In this document: positions 53,010-63,129 of the stretch, one piece after another
How the letters are laid out: each line of letters opens with the position of its first letter
How positions within the stretch are numbered: the first letter of the stretch is position 1
From: Dethiobacter alkaliphilus AHT 1
Lineage (GTDB): Bacteria; Bacillota; Dethiobacteria; Dethiobacterales; Dethiobacteraceae
Length of the DNA: 64,000 bases
Direction: 5' to 3'
NCBI RefSeq assembly: GCF_000174415.1
Contig: NZ_ACJM01000013.1
Coordinates: 1-64,000, forward strand
Translations under genes and position numbers: made by a program
Notes under the pieces: model-generated
Databases searched by the model: none
What the model saw: only the letters and a program-made list of their open reading frames with translations
Told to the model about the DNA's origin: nothing

Positions 53010-54318
53010 GATCACCATTATAGGGGGCGGTCTGGCCGGCGCGGAAGCCGCCTGGCAGGTAGCCAAAACCGGCCTCAGTGTCCGCCTTTATGAAATGCGT
53101 CCGCACAAAATGACTCCGGCCCACCACGGGCCGCATCTGGCGGAGTTGGTCTGCAGTAATTCCCTGCGGGCTGCGTCCCTGGAAAACGCCGTGGGCCTTT
53201 TAAAAGAAGAAATGCGCAAGTTTGACTCGCTGATTATCGCCCAGGCGGACAAGCATGCCGTGCCGGCAGGAGGCGCCCTGGCAGTTGACCGGGAAGGTTT
53301 TGCCCGGGGAGTAACGGAGGCCATAGATAATTTACCCAATGTAGTTCGAGTGGAAGAGGAGGTGCGGGAAATCCCCGCCACCACAGCAGGCCCGGTGATT
53401 TTAGCCACCGGGCCCCTCACAGCTGAGGATTTGGCAGATGAGATTGGCCGCCTCACCGGTGAAGATTCCCTGTATTTTTATGACGCCGCCGCACCCATTG
53501 TCACCGCCGAGTCTATAGACATGAAGAAAGTTTTCTGCGCTTCCCGTTACGGAAAAGGTACAGCCGATTATCTCAACTGCCCCATGAATGAGGAAGAATA
53601 CCAACAGTTCTATACCGCTCTGACCACAGCTGAGGTATATGAGGGCCACTGTGATACCGATGAAAAAAAATATTTTGAAGGGTGCATGCCGGTGGAGGTT
53701 ATGGCTTCCCGCGGGTATGAAACTCTTAAGTTTGGCCCTTTAAAACCGGTGGGGCTAACCGATCCCAATACGGGACAGCAAGCCTTTGCGGTGGTGCAGC
53801 TGCGCCAGGATAATGCGGCAGCCACCCTGTACAATATGGTGGGGTTTCAGACCAGACTGCGTTGGCCCGAACAAAAACGGGTTTTTCGTATGATTCCCGG
53901 TCTGGAAAACGCAGAGTTTGCCCGCTACGGAGTAATGCACCGCAACACTTATATTAACTCACCAAAAACTCTGCAGCCCACCCTGCAGTTCAAGGAAAAT
54001 GATAAACTGTTTTTTGCCGGACAGGTTACCGGAGTGGAAGGGTATGTGGAATCGGCGGCCATGGGCCTGGTGGCAGGCATTAATGCCGCCAGGGTGGCAG
54101 ATGGCCAAGACCCGTTGGTCTGGCCAAACGAGACTGCTCATGGTGCCCTGACCCGTTATATCACCACCGCGGATCCCGGGAACTTTCAACCCATGAATGT
54201 AAATTTTGGCATTTTCCCGCCCTTGGCTACCCGTGTGCCCAAAAAAGAGCGAAAAAAGGCCATGGCGGAACGGGCATTGGCAAAAGTCGAACAATGGCGT
54301 CTTAATTGGCAAAATTAA
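53002..54318 (+). CDS. trmFO: Methylenetetrahydrofolate-tRNA-(uracil-5-)-methyltransferase TrmFO
   Basis: Makes 5-methyluridine 54 in the tRNA T loop with FAD and methylene-tetrahydrofolate. The 438-residue protein has the FAD-binding [41 protein letters not shown], the folate/Cys regions ([11 protein letters not shown]) and [21 protein letters not shown] near the C-terminal FAD site. GTG 53002 has CAGGAG upstream with 8-bp spacing. GTG 52993 overlaps that site. The start overlaps topA by eight bases. Confidence 0.95.
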   Translation: MAEITIIGGGLAGAEAAWQVAKTGLSVRLYEMRPHKMTPAHHGPHLAELVCSNSLRAASLENAVGLLKEEMRKFDSLIIAQADKHAVPAGGALAVDREGFARGVTEAIDNLPNVVRVEEEVREIPATTAGPVILATGPLTAEDLADEIGRLTGEDSLYFYDAAAPIVTAESIDMKKVFCASRYGKGTADYLNCPMNEEEYQQFYTALTTAEVYEGHCDTDEKKYFEGCMPVEVMASRGYETLKFGPLKPVGLTDPNTGQQAFAVVQLRQDNAAATLYNMVGFQTRLRWPEQKRVFRMIPGLENAEFARYGVMHRNTYINSPKTLQPTLQFKENDKLFFAGQVTGVEGYVESAAMGLVAGINAARVADGQDPLVWPNETAHGALTRYITTADPGNFQPMNVNFGIFPPLATRVPKKERKKAMAERALAKVEQWRLNWQN

Positions 54319-54374
54319 CTTGCAAAAAGGATATTTGATGTGTTAAGATTTTGAAAAAGGAGAAGAATTAAAGA

Positions 54375-55274
54375 ATGGTGGACTTTCTGGGCAGTTTCCT
54401 TACTTTTCTGCAGGTGGAAAAAAATGCCTCACCCCATACGATTCGAAATTATGCCGAAGACTTAGGCCAGTTTTTTCAGTTTCTTGAGAAGGAAGGTGCA
54501 AGCTTTCCCCAAGATCTGGATTATTTGGCAATCCGGCATTTTCTGGCGCTTATGCAAGCGCATGGGTATGAGCGTAGAACCATTGCCCGTAAGTTAGCAG
54601 CCATTCGTTCCTTTTTACGCCATCTTAACCGGGAAGGTTATCTGGCAGATACTTCATGGACCACCATATCCACACCACGAATAGGTAAAAAACTTCCAAA
54701 GTTTCTTTATGTTGATGAAGTGTTTCGTCTTTTGGCAGCGCCGGACTCACAGACGCCGGCGGGACTACGGGATGTTGCTATTTTGGAGTTTTTGTATTCT
54801 TCCGGTGTTCGGGTCAGTGAGCTTGTGGCGTTGGAACTTCAGTCACTGGATTTGAACCGGGGGCAGGCCATTGTAATGGGCAAAGGTGGCTGTGAACGGT
54901 TGGTCCACCTGGGACGGTTTGCCCGCAGGTCCCTGTTGGCTTATCTGGAGCAGGGCCGTCCTGAAATTCTGCGTAAAAACGCTGATGGTGACCGGGAAGG
55001 CGCACTGTGGCTCAATAAGTACGGTACCCGCCTTTCAGACAGAGGAGTGAGGCGCATTGTGGAGAAATATGTGCGCCAGGTAAGCCTGGCCAAGGGCATC
55101 AGCCCGCACAGTATCCGTCATAGTTTTGCCACCCACCTGCTCAATGCCGGTGCCGACCTGCGCGTTGTTCAGGAACTATTGGGCCATGTGAATATCTCCA
55201 CAACGCAAATTTACACACATATTACCCGGGACCAGCTCAAAGAAGTGTATAACGGGGCTCATCCCCGCGCATAA
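54375..55274 (+). CDS. xerC: Tyrosine recombinase XerC
   Basis: Resolves chromosome dimers at dif. The 299-residue protein has an N-terminal SAM-like DNA-binding domain (FLTFLQVEKNASPHTIRNYA) and a catalytic domain with Arg146 in SSGVRVSEL, Lys in MGKGGCERLV, HSIRHSFATHLL, LLGHVNISTTQ, and nucleophile Tyr280 in IYTH. The 56-bp gap after trmFO is A+T-rich and may hold a weak promoter. The trmFO-xerC-hslVU-codY order is that of the B. subtilis cod operon. Confidence 0.95.
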   Translation: MVDFLGSFLTFLQVEKNASPHTIRNYAEDLGQFFQFLEKEGASFPQDLDYLAIRHFLALMQAHGYERRTIARKLAAIRSFLRHLNREGYLADTSWTTISTPRIGKKLPKFLYVDEVFRLLAAPDSQTPAGLRDVAILEFLYSSGVRVSELVALELQSLDLNRGQAIVMGKGGCERLVHLGRFARRSLLAYLEQGRPEILRKNADGDREGALWLNKYGTRLSDRGVRRIVEKYVRQVSLAKGISPHSIRHSFATHLLNAGADLRVVQELLGHVNISTTQIYTHITRDQLKEVYNGAHPRA

Positions 55275-55286
55275 GGAGAAAATGAT

Positions 55287-55817
55287 ATGTTTCACGGAAC
55301 AACTATTGTGGCCGTACTAAAAAACGGCCGTTGTGCATTGGCCGGAGACGGCCAGGTTACTTTTGGCGGGAATACCGTTATGAAGCATCAGGCCATTAAA
55401 GTCCGACCTATCTATCAGGGTAAAGTGCTGGCCGGTTTTGCCGGTTCGGTGGCCGATGCTGTTACACTGTTTGAGAAATACGAAGAGCAATTGGAAAAAT
55501 ACCAGGGAAACTTGCGCAGAGCAGCGGTGGAATTGGCAAAGGAATGGCGCATGGACCGGGTGCTGCGCAGGCTGGAAGCGCTGCTTTTGGTGGCAGACAC
55601 GGAAAGCCTGTTGGTTATTTCCGGCAACGGAGAACTGATTGAGCCCGACGACGGCGTCACCGCCATCGGTTCCGGAGGTCCCTATGCATTGGCTGCTGCC
55701 CGTGCACTGCACCGGCATACCGATCTGGATGCGGGAGAGGTTGCCCGGCAGGCACTGTTGATTGCCGGCGAAATATGTGTTTACACCAATGACAGCATTG
55801 TTTTGGAGACACTATAA
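55287..55817 (+). CDS. hslV: ATP-dependent protease subunit HslV (ClpQ)
   Basis: Peptidase half of the HslUV protease, 176 residues. The N-terminal [14 protein letters not shown] predicts removal of four residues to expose a catalytic Thr, unlike the Ser-type B. subtilis ClpQ. The characteristic [14 protein letters not shown] and [18 protein letters not shown] follow. It lies 12 bp after xerC and 17 bp before hslU, so all are one transcript. Confidence 0.95.
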   Translation: MFHGTTIVAVLKNGRCALAGDGQVTFGGNTVMKHQAIKVRPIYQGKVLAGFAGSVADAVTLFEKYEEQLEKYQGNLRRAAVELAKEWRMDRVLRRLEALLLVADTESLLVISGNGELIEPDDGVTAIGSGGPYALAAARALHRHTDLDAGEVARQALLIAGEICVYTNDSIVLETL

Positions 55818-55834
55818 ACGGCTGGGAGGGTCAT

Positions 55835-57241
55835 ATGAACAGAGAGGAATGGACACCCAGGCAGATAGTGGGTGAACTGGACAAGTATATTGTGGGTCAG
55901 AGGGATGCCAAAAAATGTGTAGCGGTGGCTCTGCGCAACCGCTATCGCCGCAAAAGGCTCCCCGACGAGATCCGTGATGAAGTGTTCCCTAAGAATATTA
56001 TTATGATTGGCCCCACCGGCGTAGGCAAAACAGAAATAGCCCGGCGGTTAGCCAAACTGGTGAATGCCCCGTTTGTGAAAATCGAGGCAACAAAATTTAC
56101 CGAAGTGGGTTATGTGGGCCGTGATGTGGAAACCATGGTCCGCGATTTGGTGGAAACGGCTATCCGCATTGTGCAAACGGAAAAAATGGAAGGGGTCAAG
56201 GAAAAGGCCCGGGTGATGGCTGAAGAAAGCCTGCTTGACCTTCTGGCTCCTGCGCCAAAACGGCAGCAGCAGACCAACAACCCCCTTAGCATGTTGTTTC
56301 CCGCCACCGACGAAGAGGATAGCAAAGATGAGGAAGACGATTATAACAACCGCCGGCAGGAACATCAGGAAAATAAGCAGCGGCTGCGGGAAAAACTGGC
56401 CGCCGGCTTGCTGGAAGATGAAACGGTGGAATTGGAAGTAGATGAAAGGCCCCCGATGGTGGAGGTCTTCTCCGGCTCCGGTATGGAGGATATGGGCATT
56501 AACTTCCAGGATCTGATGGGGCAGTTTTTTCCCAAAAAGAAAAAGATGCGTAAAATGCCGGTGAGTCAGGCGCGCAAAATCCTGCAGCAGGAGGAAGCGC
56601 AGAAACTTATCGATATGGATGAGGTTGTGGGGGAAGCGGTAACCCGGGCAGAACAGTCCGGAATTATCTTCCTTGATGAAATAGATAAGATTGCCGGCAA
56701 AGATTACGGCTCAGGTCCAGATGTTTCCCGGGAGGGAGTGCAGCGTGACATCCTGCCCATTGTGGAAGGGTCAACCATTATGACTAAGTACGGGGCGGTA
56801 AAAACCGATTTCATTCTTTTTATTGCCGCCGGAGCCTTCCATGTGGCCAAACCGTCGGACTTGATTCCTGAACTGCAGGGCCGCTTTCCAATCAGGGTGG
56901 AGTTGGATAATCTCAGCGAGGCAGATTTCCAGCAGATTCTCACCGAACCTGCCAACGCCCTGATTAAGCAGTATACCGCGCTGTTGGAGACAGAAGGAAT
57001 ACAGGTGGAATTTGCTCCGGAAGCCATAGCTGAAATTGCCAAAATGGCTCGAAAATTAAACGATGAAATGGAAAACATCGGTGCCCGACGGCTGCATACC
57101 ATTTTGGAAAAAGTATTGGAAGAACTATCATTCAGTGCCCCTGAACTGGGTACGCAGGTCATACCGATCACCTCGCGTTATGTTCAGGATAAATTAAAAG
57201 ATATTGTTCAAAATAAAGATTTAAGCCGTTATATTTTGTAA
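55835..57241 (+). CDS. hslU: ATP-dependent protease ATPase subunit HslU (ClpY)
   Basis: AAA+ unfoldase for HslV, 468 residues. N-terminal [16 protein letters not shown], Walker [12 protein letters not shown] near residue 60, an acidic intermediate (I) domain ([15 protein letters not shown] and following), Walker [12 protein letters not shown], sensor region [11 protein letters not shown], and the C-terminal [22 protein letters not shown] that docks on HslV. ATG 55835 follows GGGAGGGTC. Confidence 0.95.
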   Translation: MNREEWTPRQIVGELDKYIVGQRDAKKCVAVALRNRYRRKRLPDEIRDEVFPKNIIMIGPTGVGKTEIARRLAKLVNAPFVKIEATKFTEVGYVGRDVETMVRDLVETAIRIVQTEKMEGVKEKARVMAEESLLDLLAPAPKRQQQTNNPLSMLFPATDEEDSKDEEDDYNNRRQEHQENKQRLREKLAAGLLEDETVELEVDERPPMVEVFSGSGMEDMGINFQDLMGQFFPKKKKMRKMPVSQARKILQQEEAQKLIDMDEVVGEAVTRAEQSGIIFLDEIDKIAGKDYGSGPDVSREGVQRDILPIVEGSTIMTKYGAVKTDFILFIAAGAFHVAKPSDLIPELQGRFPIRVELDNLSEADFQQILTEPANALIKQYTALLETEGIQVEFAPEAIAEIAKMARKLNDEMENIGARRLHTILEKVLEELSFSAPELGTQVIPITSRYVQDKLKDIVQNKDLSRYIL

Positions 57242-57281
57242 TTTACTCAGTTGACCAGTTAGAAAAGAGAGGATGATCGTC

Positions 57282-58079
57282 ATGACCATGACAAACTTAC
57301 TTGAGAAATCCCGCAGAATTAATAAGATTCTGCAAAAAACCGCCGGGCAGCACGTTGATTTTAAAGAAGTGGCGGATGTGTTGAAAAATGTGATTCATGC
57401 CAATATCTATATTGCTGACCGTGGCGGCAAGATTTTAGGTTATTCCCTGGTGGATGAATTTGAATGTGAACTAATGGTAACGGAGGTTCTAAAGGACGGC
57501 GTTTTCCCCGACGACTACAATCAGCAGCTCTTAGGCGTGGATGAATCGCGGGTAAACCTTCGCCAAAAAGTAAACGATTGTGTTTTTATTGATGATACCG
57601 AATGCCTGTTTACCAACAAAATTACCACCATCGTACCCATTATCGGTGGAGGTAAAAGGCTGGGCACCCTGCTCTTAGCTCGTTTTGCCAAGGAGTTTGA
57701 CCCGGAAGATTTGATTTTGGCTGAGTACGGCGCCACCGTTGTAGGTATGGAAATTCTGCGTTCCAAGGCGGAGAAAATTGAAGAAGAGGCCCGCAACAAA
57801 GCTGTGGTCCAGCTGGCCATCGGCACCCTTTCCTATTCAGAGATGGAGGCCGTGGAGCATATCTTTGAAGAACTAAACGGTGATGAAGGTCTTCTGGTGG
57901 CCAGTAAAATTGCCGATCAACTGGGCATTACCCGTTCCGTCATTGTTAACGCCCTGCGGAAGTTTGAAAGCGCCGGGGTAATTGAATCCCGTTCCTTGGG
58001 TATGAAGGGGACTTACATTAAGGTTAAGAACCCATACCTGTTGGATCAGCTTGCTAAGCGCAAAGGCGTAAGAATGTAA
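57282..58079 (+). CDS. codY: GTP-sensing transcriptional pleiotropic repressor CodY
   Basis: Represses catabolic and transport genes when branched-chain amino acids and GTP are plentiful. The 265-residue protein has an N-terminal GAF domain ([13 protein letters not shown], then [18 protein letters not shown]) and a C-terminal winged helix with [21 protein letters not shown] and [20 protein letters not shown], the highly conserved recognition region. ATG 57282 has GAGAGGATG upstream. ATG 57273 is inside it. The end of the xerC-hslVU-codY transcript is marked by a hairpin. Confidence 0.95.
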   Translation: MTMTNLLEKSRRINKILQKTAGQHVDFKEVADVLKNVIHANIYIADRGGKILGYSLVDEFECELMVTEVLKDGVFPDDYNQQLLGVDESRVNLRQKVNDCVFIDDTECLFTNKITTIVPIIGGGKRLGTLLLARFAKEFDPEDLILAEYGATVVGMEILRSKAEKIEEEARNKAVVQLAIGTLSYSEMEAVEHIFEELNGDEGLLVASKIADQLGITRSVIVNALRKFESAGVIESRSLGMKGTYIKVKNPYLLDQLAKRKGVRM

Positions 58080-58087
58080 AACAACCG

Positions 58088-58112
58088 GGCGGCAGGAAAA
58101 CCTGCCGCCTTT
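58088..58112 (+). terminator. Terminator after codY
   Basis: A 9-bp G+C-rich stem GGCGGCAGG / CCTGCCGCC with an AAAA loop and a short TTT tail. Confidence 0.65.
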
Positions 58113-58125
58113 GTGGCCCTGAATA

Positions 58126-58173
58126 GAGGAAACTGAACAGAGGAAACTGAATAGAGGAAGTTGAATAAGTGTG
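58126..58173 (+). repeat. Tandem copies of a dispersed 14-bp motif
   Basis: Three tandem 14-bp units: GAGGAAACTGAACA (58126-58139), GAGGAAACTGAATA (58140-58153) and GAGGAAGTTGAATA (58154-58167), then AGTGTG. The same motif occurs singly at 24799-24826 and 49608-49634. Confidence 0.65.
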
Positions 58174-58265
58174 CTTTTCTTATCATAAAATGGCGGCGAA
58201 TGGGTTATACTATATTGTTGCAGGTATGGCACCAGTGCCCAGACTAAGCCTGCCTGAGGTGACAT

Positions 58266-58799
58266 GTGAGAAAAACTGCAAAACCTTTTATGGATCGTAA
58301 GTCATTCATTTTGGGATTTGTAAGTTCGGCAATTATTTTTATTGTTATACTGGCTGGGCTTACTGCCATGGCTTCGGCTCGTGGGGTAACCGTCCGTCTT
58401 GACAGTGAAGATCTGGCAGCAATGGTGCGTGACCGTATTGTGGCTCAGGCCAAAGCAGAGATGCCTGCCATAATCAACAGTGCCAAGGCTGAGATTCCTG
58501 CTATTGTGGAACAGGAGATGGAAAACGAGTTTAAATCCGACAGGATGGAAATCGCCGGTTTTGTTTTCCAGATGCCCGAGGAACTGATGCAACAACTTAG
58601 AAGCAACATGCGCAGAAATGTTGAGCGAGCCACCGGCAAAATTCTCGACGGTATAGAGACCGAGGAGTTGGCGCACAAATTTGGTGAAGATGCTTACGCC
58701 ATGGTGCTGTCCACCATGGAGGAAGAAATCAGCGGTCAGAGTTTTCAGGTGATGCTTTTTGATCTGATACCAATGAGAGTGAGAATTCTCATAGAATAA
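58266..58799 (+). CDS. Membrane-anchored protein of unknown function between codY and rpsB
   Basis: A 177-residue protein from GTG 58266, behind TGAGGTGAC. One N-terminal transmembrane helix (about 14-35) acts as signal anchor, leaving an extracytoplasmic helical domain. The segment VAQAKAEMPAIINSAKAEIPAIVEQEM contains an approximate 11-residue repeat (AKAEMPAIINS / AKAEIPAIVEQ). A helix with many Arg follows (LRSNMRRNVERATGKIL). No family is recognised. No terminator is obvious before rpsB's promoter. Confidence 0.6.
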   Translation: MRKTAKPFMDRKSFILGFVSSAIIFIVILAGLTAMASARGVTVRLDSEDLAAMVRDRIVAQAKAEMPAIINSAKAEIPAIVEQEMENEFKSDRMEIAGFVFQMPEELMQQLRSNMRRNVERATGKILDGIETEELAHKFGEDAYAMVLSTMEEEISGQSFQVMLFDLIPMRVRILIE

Positions 58800-58816
58800 A
58801 AAATCGTGTAATTACA

Positions 58817-58845
58817 TTGCCAAAACTGACAATCTGTGCTATACT
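58817..58845 (+). promoter_or_regulatory. Sigma-A promoter of rpsB
   Basis: TTGCCA (58817-58822) and TATACT (58840-58845) with 17 bp between. It leaves a leader of about 105 nt before rpsB, which is G-rich and may carry autoregulatory structure. Confidence 0.75.
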
Positions 58846-58958
58846 ACAAAATGGTGTCAAAATAACACACGTTCCCTGATTTTTGCGGGTGTGCCGGGAC
58901 AAGCGGTGCCGTAAAATGATGACGGGGGCGGAGGTAAAAACAGAGAGGAGGTGCAGGA

Positions 58959-59714
58959 ATGCCGGTAGTATCTATGAAACAGTTGCTGGAAGCCGGTGTC
59001 CATTTCGGACATCAGACCCGCCGCTGGAATCCCAAAATGAAAACTTATATCTTCACTGAAAGAAACGGGATTTACATCATTGACCTGCAAAAGACCGTTC
59101 GCATGATTGACGATTGCTATAACTTCGTTAAGAATCTGGCCGCCGATGGTGGAAAGATTATGTTTGTCGGTACCAAAAAGCAGGCTCAGGAGTCCATCCA
59201 GACAGAGGCGGAGCGTTGTGGCATGTTCTATGTGAACCAGCGCTGGCTTGGTGGTATGCTCACCAACTTCAAAACCATTCGTAACCGGGTTAATCGTCTG
59301 ATTGAACTGGAGAAGATGGAAGAAGACGGCGTGTTTGAAGTCCTGCCCAAAAAGGAAGTGATTAAGCTTCGTCATGAATATGACAAGCTGAACAAGTTCC
59401 TTTCCGGGGTACGGAACATGAAGAGTCTTCCCGATGCCCTGTTTATTGTGGATCCCCGCAAGGAAAAAATCGCGGTGGCTGAAGCACGCAAGCTGGGAAT
59501 CCCCATTGTGGCCATTGTTGATACCAACTGTGACCCCGATGAAATCGATTATATTATCCCAGGTAACGATGACGCGATCCGTGCAGTCAAGTTGATTTCC
59601 GGACGCATGGCAGACGCGGTTCTGGAAGGCCTGGAAGGCCGTCAAGACCATGTGGTTGTAGAAGATGAAGCCAACCAACAACAGGCCGATGTCGCACCTG
59701 TCGTGGAATCGTAG
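58959..59714 (+). CDS. rpsB: 30S ribosomal protein S2
   Basis: A 251-residue component of the 30S subunit. Begins [27 protein letters not shown], the S2 signature, and continues with [33 protein letters not shown] and [11 protein letters not shown]. The acidic tail ([17 protein letters not shown]) is normal for Firmicutes. ATG 58959 is behind AGAGAGGAGGTG. A terminator and repeat lie between it and tsf. Confidence 0.97.
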   Translation: MPVVSMKQLLEAGVHFGHQTRRWNPKMKTYIFTERNGIYIIDLQKTVRMIDDCYNFVKNLAADGGKIMFVGTKKQAQESIQTEAERCGMFYVNQRWLGGMLTNFKTIRNRVNRLIELEKMEEDGVFEVLPKKEVIKLRHEYDKLNKFLSGVRNMKSLPDALFIVDPRKEKIAVAEARKLGIPIVAIVDTNCDPDEIDYIIPGNDDAIRAVKLISGRMADAVLEGLEGRQDHVVVEDEANQQQADVAPVVES

Positions 59715-59727
59715 ATCCAAAAGATGC

Positions 59728-59756
59728 GGCCGGGCGGCAATGCCCGGCCTTTTTTA
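59728..59756 (+). terminator. Terminator between rpsB and tsf
   Basis: GGCCGGGC / GCCCGGCC with a 6-nt loop and seven T. It separates genes normally cotranscribed, so it may be partial or regulated. Confidence 0.85.
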
Positions 59757-59767
59757 AACTGCTAGAG

Positions 59768-59807
59768 AATTATAACGCTTCGCAGTTAGCGAAGCTGCTA
59801 AGGCAAG
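59768..59807 (+). repeat. 39-bp palindromic repeat, copy 2
   Basis: GCTTCGC-AGTTA-GCGAAGC, with the same AATTATAAC flank as the copy at 49554-49592. It lies about 40 bp before tsf. Confidence 0.75.
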
Positions 59808-59849
59808 CAGTGCTGAAACTTACAAACAAGACGTATTGGAGGGTAAGCG

Positions 59850-60500
59850 ATGATTCCCGCATCTGTTGTAAAAGAACTCCGTGATAAAACCGGGGCAGGA
59901 ATGATGGATTGCAAGAAGGCCTTGAATGAAACCAATGGTGATGTGGAAAAAGCCGTTGAGTACTTACGTGAAAAGGGCCTTGCAGCCGCTGCCAAAAAAG
60001 CCGGCCGCATTGCTGCTGAAGGTATTGTGCATGCCTATATACATATGGGCGGTAAAATAGGCGTTTTGGTAGAAGTAAACTGTGAAACAGATTTTGTGGC
60101 TCGCACCGATGACTTCCAGGACTTTGTCCGGGACGTTGCAATGCAGATTGCGGCCACAAACCCCCAATACCTTTCCCGGGAAGAAGTCCCGGAAGAGATG
60201 TTGGAAAAAGAAAGAGAGATTTTGCGTGCCCAGGCTTTAAATGAAGGCAAGCCTGAAAAAGTGGTGGAAAAAATCATTGCCGGCCGCATTGAAAAGTACT
60301 ATGCCGAAAACTGCTTGCTTGAGCAGGCGTTTATTCGTGACACCGATAAGTCCATTACCGATCTTTTGAAGGATAAAATTGCAAAAATCGGTGAAAACAT
60401 AAGCATCCGCCGTTTCACACGCTATGAAATGGGCGAAGGGCTGGAAAAGAAAGGCTGTAATCTGGCCGAAGAAGTGGCACAGATGACTAAGCCGGAATAA
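59850..60500 (+). CDS. tsf: Translation elongation factor Ts
   Basis: Nucleotide exchange factor for EF-Tu. The 216-residue form is the short type found in Clostridia and Thermus. N-terminal UBA-like domain ([20 protein letters not shown]), core motif [12 protein letters not shown], and the C-terminal [18 protein letters not shown]. It lacks the large second subdomain of E. coli Tsf. ATG 59850 is behind TTGGAGGGTAAGC. Confidence 0.96.
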   Translation: MIPASVVKELRDKTGAGMMDCKKALNETNGDVEKAVEYLREKGLAAAAKKAGRIAAEGIVHAYIHMGGKIGVLVEVNCETDFVARTDDFQDFVRDVAMQIAATNPQYLSREEVPEEMLEKEREILRAQALNEGKPEKVVEKIIAGRIEKYYAENCLLEQAFIRDTDKSITDLLKDKIAKIGENISIRRFTRYEMGEGLEKKGCNLAEEVAQMTKPE

Positions 60501-60520
60501 CTTTGTTATGTGACAACTAT

Positions 60521-60550
60521 AAAAAAGAGCACTTCGGTGTTCTTTTTTTA
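60521..60550 (+). terminator. Terminator after tsf
   Basis: AAAAAAGAGCAC / GTGTTCTTTTTT stem (12 bp with one G-T) and a TTCG tetraloop, followed by T. Confidence 0.88.
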
Positions 60551-60573
60551 CAGGAAATTGGCAGCAGATGTAG

Positions 60574-61323
<750 letters not shown>

Positions 61324-61337
61324 AGGGGGAATAAACA

Positions 61338-61895
61338 ATGGTACAGTCAGTTTACAGCGACGCCCAGGAAAGAATGGAGAAAGCAGTGTCAGCTTTGAAA
61401 AGGGATCTGGCCACACTGCGCGCCGGTCGTGCCACACCTTCCTTGCTTGACAAAATTGTGGTGGATTATTATGGTTCCAGCATGCCCATCAACCAGTTGG
61501 CCAACGTTTCCACACCGGAACCGCGGCTTTTGGTAATTCAGCCCTGGGATAAAAATGCGGTGGCTGAAGTCGAGCGTGCCATTTTGAAGTCCGATTTGGG
61601 GCTCACCCCTGTTAGTGACGGCAGTATAATCAGGTTGGCAATTCCGCAGCTTACCGAGGAGAGGCGCAAAGAACTGGTCAAAGTAAGCAAGAAAAAGGCT
61701 GAAGATGGCCGGGTGTCCATCCGCAACATCCGCCGTGATGCCAACGAAGATCTGAAGCGCCTGGAAAAGGACAACGAAATTACTGAAGATGAGCTACATA
61801 AGGCACAAGACGATATACAAAAGCTCACAGATAAATTTATTGCCGAAGCAGACAGTGTTCTCGATGCTAAAGAAAAAGAGATTATGGAGGTCTAG
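61338..61895 (+). CDS. frr: Ribosome recycling factor
   Basis: Splits post-termination ribosomes with EF-G. The 185-residue protein has the L-shaped family's sequence marks: [61 protein letters not shown], and the charged C-terminal helix [11 protein letters not shown] 61338 follows AAGGGGGAAT, 14 bp after pyrH. Confidence 0.97.
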   Translation: MVQSVYSDAQERMEKAVSALKRDLATLRAGRATPSLLDKIVVDYYGSSMPINQLANVSTPEPRLLVIQPWDKNAVAEVERAILKSDLGLTPVSDGSIIRLAIPQLTEERRKELVKVSKKKAEDGRVSIRNIRRDANEDLKRLEKDNEITEDELHKAQDDIQKLTDKFIAEADSVLDAKEKEIMEV

Positions 61896-61896
61896 T

Positions 61897-62115
61897 ATGG
61901 ACCGGAGGAGAGACATCCCTGATGTCCTCACAAAACATATTGCCGATGCTGTTGATGTGGCAGAACAAAACGGGCTTACGGTGCAGATCAGCACAACGGC
62001 ACCGCCGAAACACCGGGATCCCGGTCCTTTGCGGGTTATCCGGCAGCGTTTTGATAAAGAACGTGATGTTCTGGAGTTGACGGTGGCGGCAGAGGATTGG
62101 GGAAAGGAGGTGTAG
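61897..62115 (+). CDS. Hypothetical protein (72 aa) between frr and ferredoxin
   Basis: ATG 61897 lies one base after the frr stop behind TGGAGGTCTAG. The protein begins MDRRRDIPDVLTKHIADAVDVAEQNGLTV and ends with a beta-like part (LRVIRQRFDKERDVLELTVAAEDW). The middle has a Pro-rich turn (TTAPPKHRDPGP). I do not recognise a family. Tight packing on both sides argues for a real gene that is translated together with frr and the ferredoxin. Confidence 0.65.
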   Translation: MDRRRDIPDVLTKHIADAVDVAEQNGLTVQISTTAPPKHRDPGPLRVIRQRFDKERDVLELTVAAEDWGKEV

Positions 62116-62120
62116 AAGAT

Positions 62121-62285
62121 ATGACTTATAAGATTACGGACGAATGTGTTGCCTGTGGTGCATGCCTGGACTCTTGTCCAAGCGATGCCATTGTTGAGGG
62201 GGACGTCTACACAATCAATGACGACTGTGCAGAGTGCGGTCTGTGTGTTGATGAGTGCCCAAGCGATGCAATTATCGAGGAATAA
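62121..62285 (+). CDS. 2[4Fe-4S] ferredoxin
   Basis: A 54-residue bacterial-type ferredoxin. Two C-x2-C-x2-C-x3-C-P motifs, CVACGACLDSCP and CAECGLCVDECP, bind two 4Fe-4S clusters. The two halves repeat SDAIVEGDVYTI / SDAIIEE. It is a low-potential electron carrier for anaerobic metabolism. ATG 62121 lies behind AAAGGAGGTG, five bases after the small upstream gene. A terminator follows. Confidence 0.95.
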   Translation: MTYKITDECVACGACLDSCPSDAIVEGDVYTINDDCAECGLCVDECPSDAIIEE

Positions 62286-62302
62286 AGAAGTTTAATACTC
62301 GT

Positions 62303-62331
62303 GGCCCCCTCAGTCAGAGGGGGCCGTTTTT
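62303..62331 (+). terminator. Terminator after ferredoxin
   Basis: GGCCCCCTC / GAGGGGGCC with a 5-nt loop and GTTTTT tail. It precedes uppS. Confidence 0.85.
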
Positions 62332-62354
62332 CAGATAGATCTGAGGTGAGCCAT

Positions 62355-63119
62355 TTGGTCTGGTTTTTACGCCGGTTTTTTAAAAATAAAGAAAGCAGCA
62401 ATGAGCCTGTGGACGGTGCTATCCCTCAGCATGTAGCCATTATTATGGACGGTAACGGCCGCTGGGCATCCCATCGCGGCCTGCCGCGAACGGCTGGACA
62501 TCACGCAGGTATGGTGGCACTGCGCCGCACCATCAGGTCCGCCGATGAACTGGGCATTAAAGTACTCACCGTATATGCCTTTTCTACAGAAAACTGGAGC
62601 CGGCCCAAGCGGGAAGTAGACTTTTTGATGCGTCTGCCAAAGGAGTTTCTGCGCACTGATCTGCCGGAGCTTATAGAGAAGAATGTTAAAGTGGTGATGG
62701 TTGGTTCCGCCGATGGCCTTCCCCGGCATACCAGGGAAGCGGTGGATGAAGCCATGGCCGCCACGGCACAAAATACAGGCATGATCCTAAACTTTGCCCT
62801 AAACTACGGCAGTCGGGCCGAGATTATTCATGCCGTGCGCGACATTGCCGAAAAGTCCGCCTCGGGCCTCATATCCCCCGGGGATATTGATGAAGAAACG
62901 GTGGATAATCATTTATATACGGCAGATTTGCCCGATCCGGATTTGTTAATCCGTCCCAGCGGGGAAATCCGCCTAAGTAATTTCCTGCTCTGGCAGCTTG
63001 CGTATGCCGAGCTGTGGTTTACCGATGTGTACTGGCCGGATTTTGACCGCGGACATTTATTGGAAGCCATAGAAGCGTATCAAAATCGCGATCGCCGTTT
63101 CGGCGGCATTAAACTGTAG
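62355..63119 (+). CDS. uppS: Undecaprenyl diphosphate synthase
   Basis: Makes the lipid carrier for cell wall precursors. The 254-residue protein has the motifs IIMDGNGRWASHRGLPRTAGH, VLTVYAFSTENWSRP, NFALNYGSRAEI, and DLLIRPSGEIRLSNFLLWQLAYAE with the conserved Arg. TTG 62355 is the likely start, behind GAGGTGA, giving MVWFLRRFFKNKE. The N-terminal 20 residues are variable. The uppS-cdsA-dxr order is standard. Confidence 0.95.
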   Translation: MVWFLRRFFKNKESSNEPVDGAIPQHVAIIMDGNGRWASHRGLPRTAGHHAGMVALRRTIRSADELGIKVLTVYAFSTENWSRPKREVDFLMRLPKEFLRTDLPELIEKNVKVVMVGSADGLPRHTREAVDEAMAATAQNTGMILNFALNYGSRAEIIHAVRDIAEKSASGLISPGDIDEETVDNHLYTADLPDPDLLIRPSGEIRLSNFLLWQLAYAELWFTDVYWPDFDRGHLLEAIEAYQNRDRRFGGIKL

Positions 63120-63129
63120 GAGGGGTCGC

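Noticed and set aside
58126-58167. CRISPR-like short tandem repeats after codY
   Set aside because: The units are 14 bp and contiguous with no spacers. No cas genes are near.
58857-59720. 287-codon open frame opposite rpsB
   Set aside because: It is the antisense shadow of a well-conserved ribosomal gene and has no family resemblance.
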